Shown here: one piece after another, positions 37,642-47,139 of the stretch | Numbering within the stretch: the stretch's first letter is position 1 | How the letters are laid out: each line of letters starts with the position of its first letter | Origin: JADKCZ01 sp963786945 | GTDB taxonomy: Bacteria > Myxococcota > Myxococcia > Myxococcales > Anaeromyxobacteraceae | Direction of reading: 5' to 3' | Assembly (NCBI GenBank): GCA_963786945.1 | Contig: CAWBAO010000001.1 | Location: 124,001-188,000, forward strand | DNA: 64,000 nucleotides | Translations under genes and position numbers: made by a program | The notes under the pieces: model-generated | Told to the model about the DNA's origin: nothing | The model's database searches: none | What the model saw: the letters and a program-made list of their open reading frames with translations, nothing else

Positions 37642-38781
37642 ATGAACGAGATTGGTTACGAACAGATCCCGGCGCCGGTGAGCGAGGGCTACTCCCGCCG
37701 CGACTTCATCAAGGTGTGCTCGATGGCCGCCGGCGCCGTGGGCCTCCCGGCCTGGGCCGGCGAGAAGATGGCGGAGCAGGTGGCGACCGGGAAGAAGCCC
37801 TCGGTCATCTGGCTCCACTTCCAGGAGTGCACCGGCTGCACCGAGTCCTTGCTGCGGACCGCCCACCCCGACCTGGGCTCGCTGATCCTCGACCTCATCT
37901 CGGTCGACTACCACGAGACCCTCTTCGCGGCCGCCGGCCACCAGATCGAGGCGGCGCTGCACCAGACCGTCGCGCGCGAGGCGGGCAAGTACATCCTGGT
38001 CGTCGAGGGGGCCATCCCGCGCAAGGACGACGGCATCTACTGCGTCGTCGGCGGCAAGAAGGCGGTCGACACCCTCAAGGAGCTGGCCGGGGGCGCGGCC
38101 GCCATCATCGCCATCGGCTCCTGCGCCTCCTGGGGCGGCGTCCCCTCCGCAGCGCCCAACCCCACCGACGCGGTCGGCGTCAAGGACATCCTCCCCGAGG
38201 CCTTCAAGGCCGGGAAGATCGTCACCCTGCCCGGCTGCCCGGCCAACCCCTACAACCTGCTCGGCACCGTGCTGCAGTACGCCACCTTCAAGACCCTGCC
38301 CAAGCTGGACGACAAGGCGCGCCCGCTCTTCGCCTACGCCCGCGTCATCCACGACGACTGCCCGCGCCGGGCCCACTTCGACAACGGCCGCTTCGCGCAG
38401 GCCTTCGGCGACCCGGGGCACAACGCCGGCTGGTGCCTCTACAAGCTGGGCTGCAAGGGACCCCAGACCCACGCCAACTGCTCGCTGCTCCACTTCTGCG
38501 AGGTGCCCGGCGCCTGGCCCATCGGCATCGGCCACCCCTGCGTCGGCTGCACCGAGCAGGGGATCGTCTTCAACGTCCCCATCTACAAGAACATGGACAT
38601 CGAGAAGCCCACCGCCCCGATGGCCTACCCGGGCATCCAGCCCGAGCACGGCGTGGTCGGCGCCGGTGCCGGGACCATCGCCGTCGGCCTCGGCGGCGCC
38701 ATCGTCGGCGCCCTGGTGGGCGCGGGCGTGGTGGCCAGCCGCAAGCTCTCCGACGAGTCCAAGGCCGAGAAGAAGGAGTAG
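37642..38781 (+). CDS. hybO: NiFe hydrogenase small subunit (HybO-type, Tat-exported)
   Basis: A 379-residue small subunit of a periplasmic, membrane-bound uptake hydrogenase. Tat signal: SRRDFIK at residues 18-24 and a hydrophobic stretch after it. Iron-sulfur ligands are in order: ECTGCTES, GSCASWGG and LPGCPANP for the proximal cluster; the HDDCPRRAHFD His/Cys, GWCLYKLGC and HPCVGCTEQ for the distal and medial clusters. A C-terminal membrane helix (about 345-370) anchors it. GGAGG precedes the ATG. It begins the operon hybO-hybA-hybB-hybC, the E. coli hydrogenase-2 (group 1c) order. Large and small subunits are co-exported by the single Tat signal. Confidence 0.93.
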   Translation: MNEIGYEQIPAPVSEGYSRRDFIKVCSMAAGAVGLPAWAGEKMAEQVATGKKPSVIWLHFQECTGCTESLLRTAHPDLGSLILDLISVDYHETLFAAAGHQIEAALHQTVAREAGKYILVVEGAIPRKDDGIYCVVGGKKAVDTLKELAGGAAAIIAIGSCASWGGVPSAAPNPTDAVGVKDILPEAFKAGKIVTLPGCPANPYNLLGTVLQYATFKTLPKLDDKARPLFAYARVIHDDCPRRAHFDNGRFAQAFGDPGHNAGWCLYKLGCKGPQTHANCSLLHFCEVPGAWPIGIGHPCVGCTEQGIVFNVPIYKNMDIEKPTAPMAYPGIQPEHGVVGAGAGTIAVGLGGAIVGALVGAGVVASRKLSDESKAEKKE

Positions 38782-38787
38782 CGCGCC

Positions 38788-39753
38788 ATGGGGCTCTCAC
38801 GACGTGACCTGCTGAAGGGCGTGGTGGCCGCCGGCGCGGCGGGCGCCGCGGCGACCCTCGCCACCGACGCCGAGGCCCGGGCCGAGCGGCCAGCCCGGCC
38901 CCACGCGCTCGGCATGCTGTTCGACTCCACCCTCTGCGTGGGCTGCCGGGCCTGCCAGCAGGCCTGCAAGGCGTCCAACGAGCTGCCGCCCGACCTGGTC
39001 CGGAGCGCCGGCGGGGTCTACGACGCGCCCACCGACCTGAACTCGTCCACCAAGAACGTCATCAAGCTGATGCACGACGGGGAGCGCTCGCAGTTCATGA
39101 AGCAGCAGTGCATGCACTGCGTCGACCCCTCCTGCGTCTCGGTCTGCATGCTGGGGGCGCTCCACAAGGAGGGCGAGGGCAAGCGCAGCACGCCCGGGAT
39201 CCGGCCCGAGAAGGCCGGCACCGGCATCGTCCTCTACGACCGCTCGCTCTGCGTCGGCTGCCGCTACTGCCAGATCGCCTGCGCCTTCAACGTGCCCAAG
39301 TTCGAGTGGCGCGAGCCCTTCCCGCTCATCGTCAAGTGCGAGCTGTGCCGGCACCGGGGCGACGAGAAGAAGGCCGGCCCCCTGGCGCAGGCCAACCCGG
39401 CCTGCTGCGAGGTCTGCCCCAGGGGCGCGGTGATCTTCGGCGAGCGCGAGGAGCTGCTGGCCCAGGCCACGGCCCGCGTGGCCGCCCACCCGGAGGCCTA
39501 CGACCAGCACGTCTACGGCACCACCGAGGGAGGCGGCACCCAGGTGCTCTACCTGACCGCCAAGGGGATCCGCTTCGAGCAGCTGGGGCTGCCCCGGCTG
39601 CCCGAGGAGTCGAGCGCCCACTTCTCCGAGTCGGTCTCGCACGCGCCCTACCTGATGGGCGTGACCCCGGTCGTGCTGTACGCGGCCGTGGCCCTGGTCA
39701 TCAACCGCAACCAGAAGAAGGAAGCCGCCAGCCACGGCCAGGAGGGCAAGTAG
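38788..39753 (+). CDS. hybA: hydrogenase-2 operon ferredoxin-type protein (HybA)
   Basis: A 321-residue electron-transfer protein. Tat signal SRRDLLK at residues 4-10. Four 4Fe-4S sites: CVGCRACQQACK, CMHCVDPSCVSVC, CVGCRYCQIAC, and the CELC/CCEVCP group. A C-terminal helix (about 288-305) anchors it to the membrane, as in HybA. It takes electrons from the small subunit and passes them to HybB. It follows hybO by 6 nt and abuts hybB (TAG then ATG), and is therefore in the same transcript. Family and role are well supported by the gene order. Confidence 0.92.
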   Translation: MGLSRRDLLKGVVAAGAAGAAATLATDAEARAERPARPHALGMLFDSTLCVGCRACQQACKASNELPPDLVRSAGGVYDAPTDLNSSTKNVIKLMHDGERSQFMKQQCMHCVDPSCVSVCMLGALHKEGEGKRSTPGIRPEKAGTGIVLYDRSLCVGCRYCQIACAFNVPKFEWREPFPLIVKCELCRHRGDEKKAGPLAQANPACCEVCPRGAVIFGEREELLAQATARVAAHPEAYDQHVYGTTEGGGTQVLYLTAKGIRFEQLGLPRLPEESSAHFSESVSHAPYLMGVTPVVLYAAVALVINRNQKKEAASHGQEGK

Positions 39754-40983
39754 ATGAGCGCCCACGAACACGCCAGGCCCATCGGCGGCCCGTTGCTGGC
39801 CTCGCCCATGAAGCTGCTGCTCGCCGTCTTCGGCGTCGCCGCGGTGGTGATGGTCTACCGCTTCTTCGCCGGCATCGGGCCGGTCTCCAACATGAGCGAC
39901 GGCTTCACCTGGGGCATCTGGGAGCCGATCAACGTGGTGGTCTTCACCGGCATCGGCGCCGGCGCCCTCGGCGTGGGCCTGCTCTGCTACCTGCTCAACC
40001 GGGGCGAGTACCACCCGCTGGTCCGCCCGGCGGTGCTGCTGGGGGCGGTCGCCTACACGCTGGGCGCCGCCTCGATCATGGTGGCGCTGGGCCGGTACTG
40101 GAACGCCTACTGGCTGCCCTTCATCCCCTACTGGAACCTCAGCTCGGCGCTGCTCGAGGTCGCGGTCTGCGTCCTCGCCTACGTGATCGTGCTCTGGATC
40201 GAGGTGCTGCCCTCGATCCTGGAGGGGGCGGCCGCCAGCAGCAACGCCTTCCTCCGGTCGCTGGGCCGGACCTGGGGGCCGCGGCTGCAGAAGCTGATGC
40301 CCTACATCATCGCCCTGGCCGTGGTGCTGCCGACGATGCACCAGAGCTCGCTGGGCGGCCTGATGCTCATCGCCGGCCCGAAGATCCACCCGCTCTGGCA
40401 CAACGCCCTGCTGCCGGCGCTGTTCCTGGTCTCCTGCCTCTCGATGGGCTACGGCGCGGTGGTGGTGCTGGTCAACATCCTCAACCTCACCTGGAAGGCC
40501 AGGCTGGACCAGCGGCTCTTCGCCGAGATGTCGAAGGTGAACGCCGGGCTCCTCATCCTCTACCTCGTGCTCCGCGTCGGCGAGGTGGTGGTCCACGGCA
40601 AGCTCCGCTACCTGGGCCCGAACTTCCCCACCTTCCTCTTCCTCTTCGAGCTGGCGCTCTTCGCGGTGCCCGCCGCCATGTTCCTCTCCCCGCGGGTGGC
40701 GGCCGACCGCGGCAAGCTCTTCGGGGCGGCGCTGCTGGCGCTGGCCGGCGGGGCCTGCTACCGGGTCGACACCTACATGACCATGTACCGGCCCGCCGGC
40801 TGGACCGACGGCGTGGCCAACCCCGCCGGCTGGAACTACTTCCCGTCCGTCGGCGAGACCGTGGTGACCGTCGGCATGGCCTGCCTCGGGCTCGCCATCT
40901 ACATCTTCATCTCCCGCCTCTTCCCGGTCGTGGTCGTCGACGACGACCGCTCCGCCAGCAGCCACCAGGGGTTCACGCCATGA
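39754..40983 (+). CDS. hybB: hydrogenase membrane subunit (HybB, NrfD family)
   Basis: A 409-residue polytopic protein, nine to ten helices, of the NrfD/PsrC family, without haem. MVYRFFAGIGPVSNMSDGFTWG near residue 30 and the GIGAGALGVG helix fit HybB. It links the hydrogenase to menaquinone, exchanging electrons with HybA and, in E. coli, supporting proton-coupled redox. It starts right after the hybA stop and overlaps hybC by 4 nt (ATGA). Use of HybB rather than a cytochrome b (HyaC) is what puts this enzyme in group 1c. Confidence 0.92.
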   Translation: MSAHEHARPIGGPLLASPMKLLLAVFGVAAVVMVYRFFAGIGPVSNMSDGFTWGIWEPINVVVFTGIGAGALGVGLLCYLLNRGEYHPLVRPAVLLGAVAYTLGAASIMVALGRYWNAYWLPFIPYWNLSSALLEVAVCVLAYVIVLWIEVLPSILEGAAASSNAFLRSLGRTWGPRLQKLMPYIIALAVVLPTMHQSSLGGLMLIAGPKIHPLWHNALLPALFLVSCLSMGYGAVVVLVNILNLTWKARLDQRLFAEMSKVNAGLLILYLVLRVGEVVVHGKLRYLGPNFPTFLFLFELALFAVPAAMFLSPRVAADRGKLFGAALLALAGGACYRVDTYMTMYRPAGWTDGVANPAGWNYFPSVGETVVTVGMACLGLAIYIFISRLFPVVVVDDDRSASSHQGFTP

Positions 40984-42719
40984 GCCAGCGCATCACCATC
41001 GATCCCATCACCCGCATCGAGGGGCACCTCCGCATCGACCTGGAGGTCGATGGCGGCCGCGTCTCCAAGGCCTGGTCGTCGGGCACCATGTGGCGCGGCA
41101 TCGAGACCATCCTCAAGGGCCGCGATCCCCGCGACGCCTGGGTCTTCACCCAGCGCATCTGCGGCGTCTGCACCACGGTCCACGCCATCGCCTCGGTGCG
41201 CAGCGTGGAGAGCGCCCTCGACCTGGAGATCCCGCTCAACGCCCAGCTGATCCGCAACATCATCATCGCGGCGCACACCCAGCACGATCACATGGTCCAC
41301 TTCTACCACCTGTCGGCGCTGGACTGGGTCGACGTGGTCTCGGCGCTCAAGGCCGACCCCCGGGCCACCGCCGCGCTGGCGGCCAGGATCAGCGACTGGC
41401 CGGGCAACTCGGAGAAGGCGCTCATCGCCGTCAAGGAGAAGCTGGCCGCCTTCGTCAAGGCCGGGCAGCTCGGCCCCTTCACCAACGGCTACTGGGGCCA
41501 CCCGGCCATGAAGCTCTCGCCCGAGGTCAACCTGCTGGCGGTGGCCCACTACCTCCAGGCGCTGGAGTACCAGCGCAAGGCCAACATGGTGGTGGGGCTG
41601 CTCGGCTCCAAGACCCCCAACATCCAGAACCTGGCCGTGGGCGGCGTGGCCAACGCCATCAACCTCGACAACCCGGCCACGCTGAACATGGAGAAGCTCT
41701 ACAAGGTGAAGGACATCCTCGACGAGGTGCAGGCCTTCATCACCCAGGTCTACCTGCCGGACGTGGCGGCGGTGGCCGGCTTCTACCCGGACTGGTTCAA
41801 GTACGGCGCCGGCGTCACCAACTACCTGGCCGTCCCCGACCTGCCCACCGACGCCAGGATGACCAGCTTCGACCTGCCCGGCGGCATCATCATGGCGGGC
41901 GCGGCCAGGCCCGAGATCATCGGCGGCTGGGACAAGAAGCAGCCCTTCATCCAGAAGGTGACCGAGGGCGTGGCCCGCTCGTACTACGAGGGCCAGGCCC
42001 AGCTGCACCCGTGGAAGGGCGAGACCAACCCGAAGTACACGGGGGAGTGGAAGCAGGAGGCCCCGGCCCCCGAGAAGTACTCGTGGGTCAAGGCGCCTCG
42101 CCTCGACGGCCAGCCCATGCAGGTGGGCCCCCTGGCCCAGGTGCTGGTCGGCTTCCTCACCGGCCACGAGCTGACCGTCAAGTACGTGAAGGCCGCCATC
42201 GGCACGGTCAAGGCCATCCACGGCATCGACGTCACCCCGGCCATGCTGCACTCGACGCTGGGCCGCCACGCCGCCCGCGCCATCCGCTGCGCCATGATGG
42301 GCGAGCTCTCGCTGAAGCACTGGGGGCTGCTGGTGGAGAACATCGGCAAGGGCGACACCACCATCTTCAACGACCCCATGGCCGTGCTGAAGGCCGGCAC
42401 CACCTACCAGGGCGTCGGCCTCCACGAGGCGCCGCGCGGCTCGCTCTCGCACTGGAGCGTGATCGAGTCGGACGGCAAGTCGATGAAGCTGAAGAACTAC
42501 CAGGCGGTGGTGCCGTCGACCTGGAACGCCGGCCCCCGCGACGAGAAGGACCAGGCCGGCCCCTACGAGGCCAGCCTGGTGGGCAACCCGGTCGCCGACC
42601 CGAAGCTGCCGCTCGAGGCGCTCCGCACCATCCACTCCTTCGACCCCTGCCTGGCCTGCGCCATCCACACCCACGACGCCGACGGCACCGAGCTGGGCCG
42701 GATCCAGGTGACCGGGTAG
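40980..42719 (+). CDS. hybC: NiFe hydrogenase large subunit (HybC)
   Basis: A 579-residue catalytic subunit that holds the NiFe(CN)2CO centre and splits or makes H2. The first Cys pair is RICGVC near residue 60 and the second is DPCLACAIH at the C-terminus. The cleavage site is after that His: 16 residues (THDADG onward) would be removed by HybD. No signal peptide, as expected; it is exported with HybO. ATG overlaps the hybB stop. All ligand cysteines are intact, so the enzyme is expected to be active if matured. A strong hairpin lies 27 nt downstream. Confidence 0.94.
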   Translation: MSQRITIDPITRIEGHLRIDLEVDGGRVSKAWSSGTMWRGIETILKGRDPRDAWVFTQRICGVCTTVHAIASVRSVESALDLEIPLNAQLIRNIIIAAHTQHDHMVHFYHLSALDWVDVVSALKADPRATAALAARISDWPGNSEKALIAVKEKLAAFVKAGQLGPFTNGYWGHPAMKLSPEVNLLAVAHYLQALEYQRKANMVVGLLGSKTPNIQNLAVGGVANAINLDNPATLNMEKLYKVKDILDEVQAFITQVYLPDVAAVAGFYPDWFKYGAGVTNYLAVPDLPTDARMTSFDLPGGIIMAGAARPEIIGGWDKKQPFIQKVTEGVARSYYEGQAQLHPWKGETNPKYTGEWKQEAPAPEKYSWVKAPRLDGQPMQVGPLAQVLVGFLTGHELTVKYVKAAIGTVKAIHGIDVTPAMLHSTLGRHAARAIRCAMMGELSLKHWGLLVENIGKGDTTIFNDPMAVLKAGTTYQGVGLHEAPRGSLSHWSVIESDGKSMKLKNYQAVVPSTWNAGPRDEKDQAGPYEASLVGNPVADPKLPLEALRTIHSFDPCLACAIHTHDADGTELGRIQVTG

Positions 42720-42745
42720 CCAGCCCGCCGGTCGTGCGATAGTCC

Positions 42746-42778
42746 CATCCCGCCGCCGGACGGCCCGGCGGCGGGATG
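42746..42778 (+). terminator. 14-bp hairpin with short T-run between hybC and hybD
   Basis: CATCCCGCCGCCGG (42746-42759) pairs perfectly with CCGGCGGCGGGATG (42765-42778) around an ACGGC loop, followed by TCCTTTTC. It is the most terminator-like structure in the window. It may terminate part of the hybOABC transcripts and so lower expression of the maturation genes. Confidence 0.65.
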
Positions 42779-42806
42779 TCCTTTTCAGGGGAGAACAGGA
42801 GCCGGC

Positions 42807-43346
42807 GTGCCCCGCTTCAGCGTCATCGGCATCGGCAACGTCCTCGAGGGGGACGACGCCATCGGCCCCACCGTGGTGCGGGTCTTCGAGGCCCGCTACG
42901 CCGTGGGGGACGAGGTCGCGATCATCGACGGCGGCACGCCCGGCCTCGACCTCACCGCCTACCTGATGGGGCTGGAGGGGCTGGTGGTGGTGGACGCCAT
43001 CAAGACCAGGACCGGCACCGCCGGCGAGGTGAAGGTCTACGACAAGAAGGGGATCCTCAACCGCGGCCCGGTGGTGGCCATGAGCCAGCACGAGCCGGGG
43101 TTGCGCGAGTCGATCCTCCACGCCGAGTTCCAGGGGGTCTCGCCCCCGGTCATCAACCTGGTGGGCGTGGTGGCCGGCTCCATCGACTTCGGCTGCCGGC
43201 TCACCCCCGAGGTCCGCGGCGCCATCGACGGGGCCGTCGAGGCGGTCCGCGCCGCGCTGGCCGCCATGGGCGTGGTGGCGGTGAGGCGCGACCCGCCGCT
43301 CCCGCCCGACCTGTGGTGGGAGAAGCCGCAGCACGTGCCCACGTGA
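42807..43346 (+). CDS. hybD: hydrogenase maturation endopeptidase (HybD/HyaD family)
   Basis: A 179-residue protease that removes the C-terminal tail of HybC after nickel insertion. Family features: the opening GIGNVLEGDDAIG with the nickel-binding Glu, the second acidic site at LVVVDAI, and the His of SQHEPG near residue 95. GTG 42807 is the start, with AGGAG 7 nt before it. Its TGA overlaps the hypF GTG. It is the first gene after the hairpin, so it and hypFCDEAB may be transcribed at a lower level than the structural genes. Confidence 0.92.
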   Translation: MPRFSVIGIGNVLEGDDAIGPTVVRVFEARYAVGDEVAIIDGGTPGLDLTAYLMGLEGLVVVDAIKTRTGTAGEVKVYDKKGILNRGPVVAMSQHEPGLRESILHAEFQGVSPPVINLVGVVAGSIDFGCRLTPEVRGAIDGAVEAVRAALAAMGVVAVRRDPPLPPDLWWEKPQHVPT

Positions 43347-45670
43347 CCGGGGCCCCTGCAGCCGGCGGGACGCCGCCGCACCGCTCCGGGCCCGCCACCG
43401 GGCGCCGCCTGGTGGTCTCCGGCACCGTGCAGGGGGTCGGCTTCCGCCCCTTCGTCTTCCGCGCCGCCGAGGCGCTCCAGCTCACCGGTCGGGTCTGGAA
43501 CCACGGCGAGGGGGTGACCGTGGAGGCCTTCGGCCCACCCGGGGACCTCGACCGGCTGGAGCGCCTGCTGCGCGAGGCCCCGCCTCCGGCGGCCCGCGTC
43601 GAGCGGCTCGAGGTCACCCCGCTGCCCGGCCTGCCGGCGGCCACCTTCGAGATCGCCCCCAGCGTGGCCGGCGGCCCGCCGCGCGTCGCCATCGGCGCCG
43701 ACCTCGCCACCTGCGCGGCCTGCGCCGCCGAGCTCGCCGACCCGGCCAACCGCCGCCACCGCTACCCGTTCACCAACTGCACCGACTGCGGGCCCGCGCT
43801 TCACCATCGCGCTCGGGGTCCCCTACGACCGGCCTGCCACCACCATGGCCGGCTTCACCATGTGCGAGGCGTGCGAGGCCGAGTACCGCGACCCGCGCGA
43901 CCGCCGCTACCACGCCCAGCCCAACGCCTGCCCGGCCTGCGGGCCGCGCCTCACGCTGCTCGACCCCCGGGGCACGCCGCAGCCCGGCGACCCGCTGGCG
44001 GTGGCGGCGGCTGGCGCTGCGGCAGGGGCGGCTGCTGGCGGTGAAGGGGCTGGGCGGCTTCCACCTCTGCTGCGACGCCACCGGCCCGGCCGCCGTGGAG
44101 CGGCTGCGGCGCCGCAAGCGGCGCGAGGAGAAGCCGCTGGCGGTGATGGTGGCCGATCTCGGGGCCGCCGAGGCGGTGGCGCTGCTGGGCCCGGCCGAGC
44201 GCGCCCTGCTCGGCTCGGTGGAGCGCCCCATCGTCCTGTGCCGCAAGCGCCCCGGCGCGGCGCTGGCCGACGGCCTGGCCCCGGGCAACCCGCGGCTCGG
44301 CCTCATGCTCCCCTACACCCCGCTCCACCACCTGCTGCTCGCCGAGGCGGGCCGGCCGCTGGTGATGACCAGCGGCAACCTGTCCGAGGAGCCCATCGCC
44401 TTCGAGGACGGGGACGCGCTGGCGCGCCTCTCCGGGGTGGCCGACCTGTTCCTCACCCACGACCGGCCCATCGCCTCGCGCTGCGACGACTCGGTGGCCC
44501 GGGTGGTGGCGGGGCGGCCGCTGGTGCTGCGCCGCTCGCGGGGCTGGGTGCCGCGGCCGGTGCGGGTGCGGCGCCGCTTCGCCCGCCCCACCCTGGGCGT
44601 CGGGGCGCAGCTCAAGAACGCCTGCTGCCTCGGCCGCGGCGACGAGGCCACCCTCGGGCCCCACGTCGGCGACCTCGACGACCTCGAGCACCTACGGCGC
44701 CTTCGAGGCGGCGGTGGCGAGGCTCGAGGCCTTCCTCGACTTCCGCCCCGAGGTGATCGGCTGCGACCTGCACCCGCTCTACCTCTCCAGCCGCTACGCG
44801 CGCGAGCGGGCCACCGCGCTGGGGGCCCGGCTGGTGGAGGTGCAGCACCACCACGCCCACGCCGCCTCGGCCATGGCCGAGCACGGCCTCGACGGCCCGG
44901 TGCTGGCGCTCTGCTGGGACGGCACCGGCCTGGGGACCGACGGCGCCGCCTGGGGCGGCGAGCTGCTCCGCTGCTGGCCCGAGCGGTTCGAGCGGCTGGC
45001 CACCTTCCGGCCGCTGCCGCTCCCGGGCGGCGACCGGGCCATCCGCGAGCCCTGGCGGGTGGCGCTGGCGGCGCTGCTCGACGCCTTCGGCGACGAGGCC
45101 CCGCTCGACCTGCCGCTGTTCGCCGGCCTGCCGCCGGCCGAGCTGGAGGTGGTGCGGCGCATGGTGGCCGGCCGGTTCCACTCGCCGCTGGCCCACGGCG
45201 CCGGGCGGGCCTTCGACGCCGCCGCCGCGCTGGCGCTCGGCCGCCCGGTGGCCCGCCACGAGGGACAGCTGGCGCTGGCCCTCGACGGCGCCGCCGACGA
45301 GGCGGAGGCCGGGCGCTACCCCTTCGAGCTGGACGGCGCCGGGCCGGTCACCCAGCTCGACCTGCGGCCGCTCTGGCGGGCCCTGGTGGCCGACCTGCGG
45401 GCCGGCGTGGGCGCCGGGGCCATCTCCGCCCGGTTCCACGCCGCGCTGGCGGCCGGGGGCGCCGAGCTGGTCCGCGGGGCCGCGGCGCGGGACGGGGCGC
45501 TGCCGGTGGTCCTGACCGGCGGCTGCTTCCAGAACGCCTACCTGGCCGAGCGCATCGGGGCAGAGCTCTCGGGGTCGTTCAAGGTATACCTCCACGGTCA
45601 GGTGCCCCCCGGCGACGGCGGGCTGGCCCTCGGCCAGGCCCTGGTCGCCGACGCCGTGGCGCGCGGGTGA
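43343..45670 (+). pseudogene. hypF: carbamoyltransferase HypF (three single-base frameshifts)
   Basis: HypF makes the CN ligands of the NiFe site from carbamoyl phosphate. Read across frames, all domains are present: acylphosphatase (GTVQGVGFRPFVF), zinc fingers (CAACAAEL, CTDCGPR, CEACEAEY, CPACGP), YrdC-like domain (LAVMVADL, MTSGNLSEEPI) and Kae1-like domain (VQHHHAHAASAMAEH). Each break is one extra base: near 43797 (after CTDCGP), near 44010 (GCGGCGG before CTG), and near 44689 (GAG-C-ACC). Removing them gives one frame of about 775 residues, the family's normal length. GTG 43343 overlaps the hybD stop. As written it cannot be translated whole. Confidence 0.85.
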
Positions 45671-45685
45671 GGAAGGGAGCAGGTC

Positions 45686-45975
45686 ATGTGTCTCGGAGTG
45701 CCGGGCAAGGTGCTGGCCGTCGACGGGCTGGTGGCCACCGTCGACTTCTTCGGGGTCCGCAAGGAGCTGCGGCTCGACATCGTCGACGAGCCGGTCGGCG
45801 TGGGTGACTACGTCCTCAACCACGTGGGCTTCGCCATCCGCCGCATCCCGCCCGAGGAGGTGCAGGAGACCCTGGCGCTCTTCGAGCAGATCCTCGACGT
45901 CTCCGGCGCCCGCGAGGACCTGATGGCCGCCGACGTGCGTGGCGAGATGGCCGCCGGCGCAAGGCCAAGGCCTGA
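45686..45975 (+). CDS. hypC: hydrogenase assembly chaperone HypC (stop frame disturbed)
   Basis: A roughly 96-residue chaperone that carries the Fe(CN)2CO unit with HypD. The N-terminal MCLGVPGKV with Cys2 is diagnostic, followed by DFFGVRKELRLDIVDE and GDYVLNHVGFAIRRI. ATG 45686 is 15 nt after hypF with GGAGCAGG upstream. The end is off frame: the coding frame lacks a stop after GEMAAG and reads on into hypD for 240 codons, whereas one added base near 45958 would end it at TGA 45973-45975, 5 nt before the hypD ATG. I give that natural end. Confidence 0.85.
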
Positions 45976-45980
45976 CGCGC

Positions 45981-47139
45981 ATGCCCAGGGACCTGACCCA
46001 GGAGCTGAAGTTCCGCGACCCGGCCAAGGCCCGGGCCCTGGCCGAGGCCATGCAGCGCAACCTCGACGCCATCGGGCGCGAGGTCTCGGTGATGCACGTC
46101 TGCGGCAGCCACGAGCAGGCCATCGCCCGCTTCGGCCTGCGGGCGGTGCTGCCGAGGTCGCTGCAGCTGATCATGGGGCCGGGCTGCCCGGTCTGCGTCA
46201 CCGACGGGCCGGAGGTGGACGAGGCGGTGGCGCTGGCCAGCCAGGGCGTCCGCGTCTGCACCTACGGCGACATGCTGCGGCTGCCCGGCACCTCGCGGTC
46301 GCTGGCCGACGCCCAGGGCGACGGCGCCAGGGTCGAGGTGGTCTACTCGGTGGACCAGGCCGTCGAGCAGGCGCGGGCCCACCCCGGCGAGCAGGTCGTG
46401 CTTCTTCGCCTCCGGCTTCGAGACCACCGCGGTGGCCACCGCGGCGGTGGCGCTCGGCCCGCTGCCGGAGAACTTCTCCATCCTCTCGGTGCACAAGTAC
46501 GTGCCGGCCGCCATGGACCTGGTGGCGGACTCGAAGCAGAGCCGCATCGAGGGGTTCCTGGCCGCCGGCCACGCCGCCATCGTCACCGGCTGGGGGATCT
46601 TCGAGCCGTTCGCGCGGAAGACCGGGACGCCGGTGGTGGTGGCCGGCTTCGAGCCGCTCGACATCCTGGCCGCCATCGTCAAGCTCACCGACCTGATCCG
46701 GGAGGGGAAGGCCGAGGTCTTCAACGCCTACCCGCGCTGCGTGACCCGGGAGGGGAACCAGCCGGCCCAGAGGACGCTCTGGAAGGTGTTCGAGGCGCGG
46801 ACCGGGACCTGGCGCGGCATCGCCGCGGTGCCGAACGGCAACCTCGACCTGCGACCCGAGTTCGCCCACCTCGACGCCCGGCGGCGCTTCCGCATCGACA
46901 CCGCCCCGGTCCGCGACGAGGCGGCCTCGGGGCTGGAGCGGGAGTGCCTCTGCGGCACCATCATGATGGGGCTGGCCACGCCCCACGACTGCCCGCTCTT
47001 CGGGAAGGCCTGCGTCCCCGAGTCGCCGGTCGGGGCCTGCATGGTCTCCTCCGAGGGCACCTGCCGCATCTGGCACGCCTACGGCGGCGCTCCCGACCTG
47101 CGCGGCGTGGGCGCCCCGGCCCGCCAGGGAGGCGCGTGA
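45981..47139 (+). pseudogene. hypD: hydrogenase formation protein HypD (one frameshift)
   Basis: HypD is the iron-sulfur scaffold on which the Fe(CN)2CO unit is built with HypC and HypE. Motifs: VMHVCGSHE near residue 35, MGPGCPVCVT near 65, and in the second frame FASGFETTAVATA, GLERECLCGTIMMG and the closing CPLFGKACVPESPVGACMVSSEGTC cysteines for the 4Fe-4S cluster. One extra C at about 46401 (GTCGTG-C-TTCTTC) separates the parts; without it the frame is about 385 residues, the usual length. Its TGA overlaps the hypE ATG by 1 nt. Confidence 0.87.
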
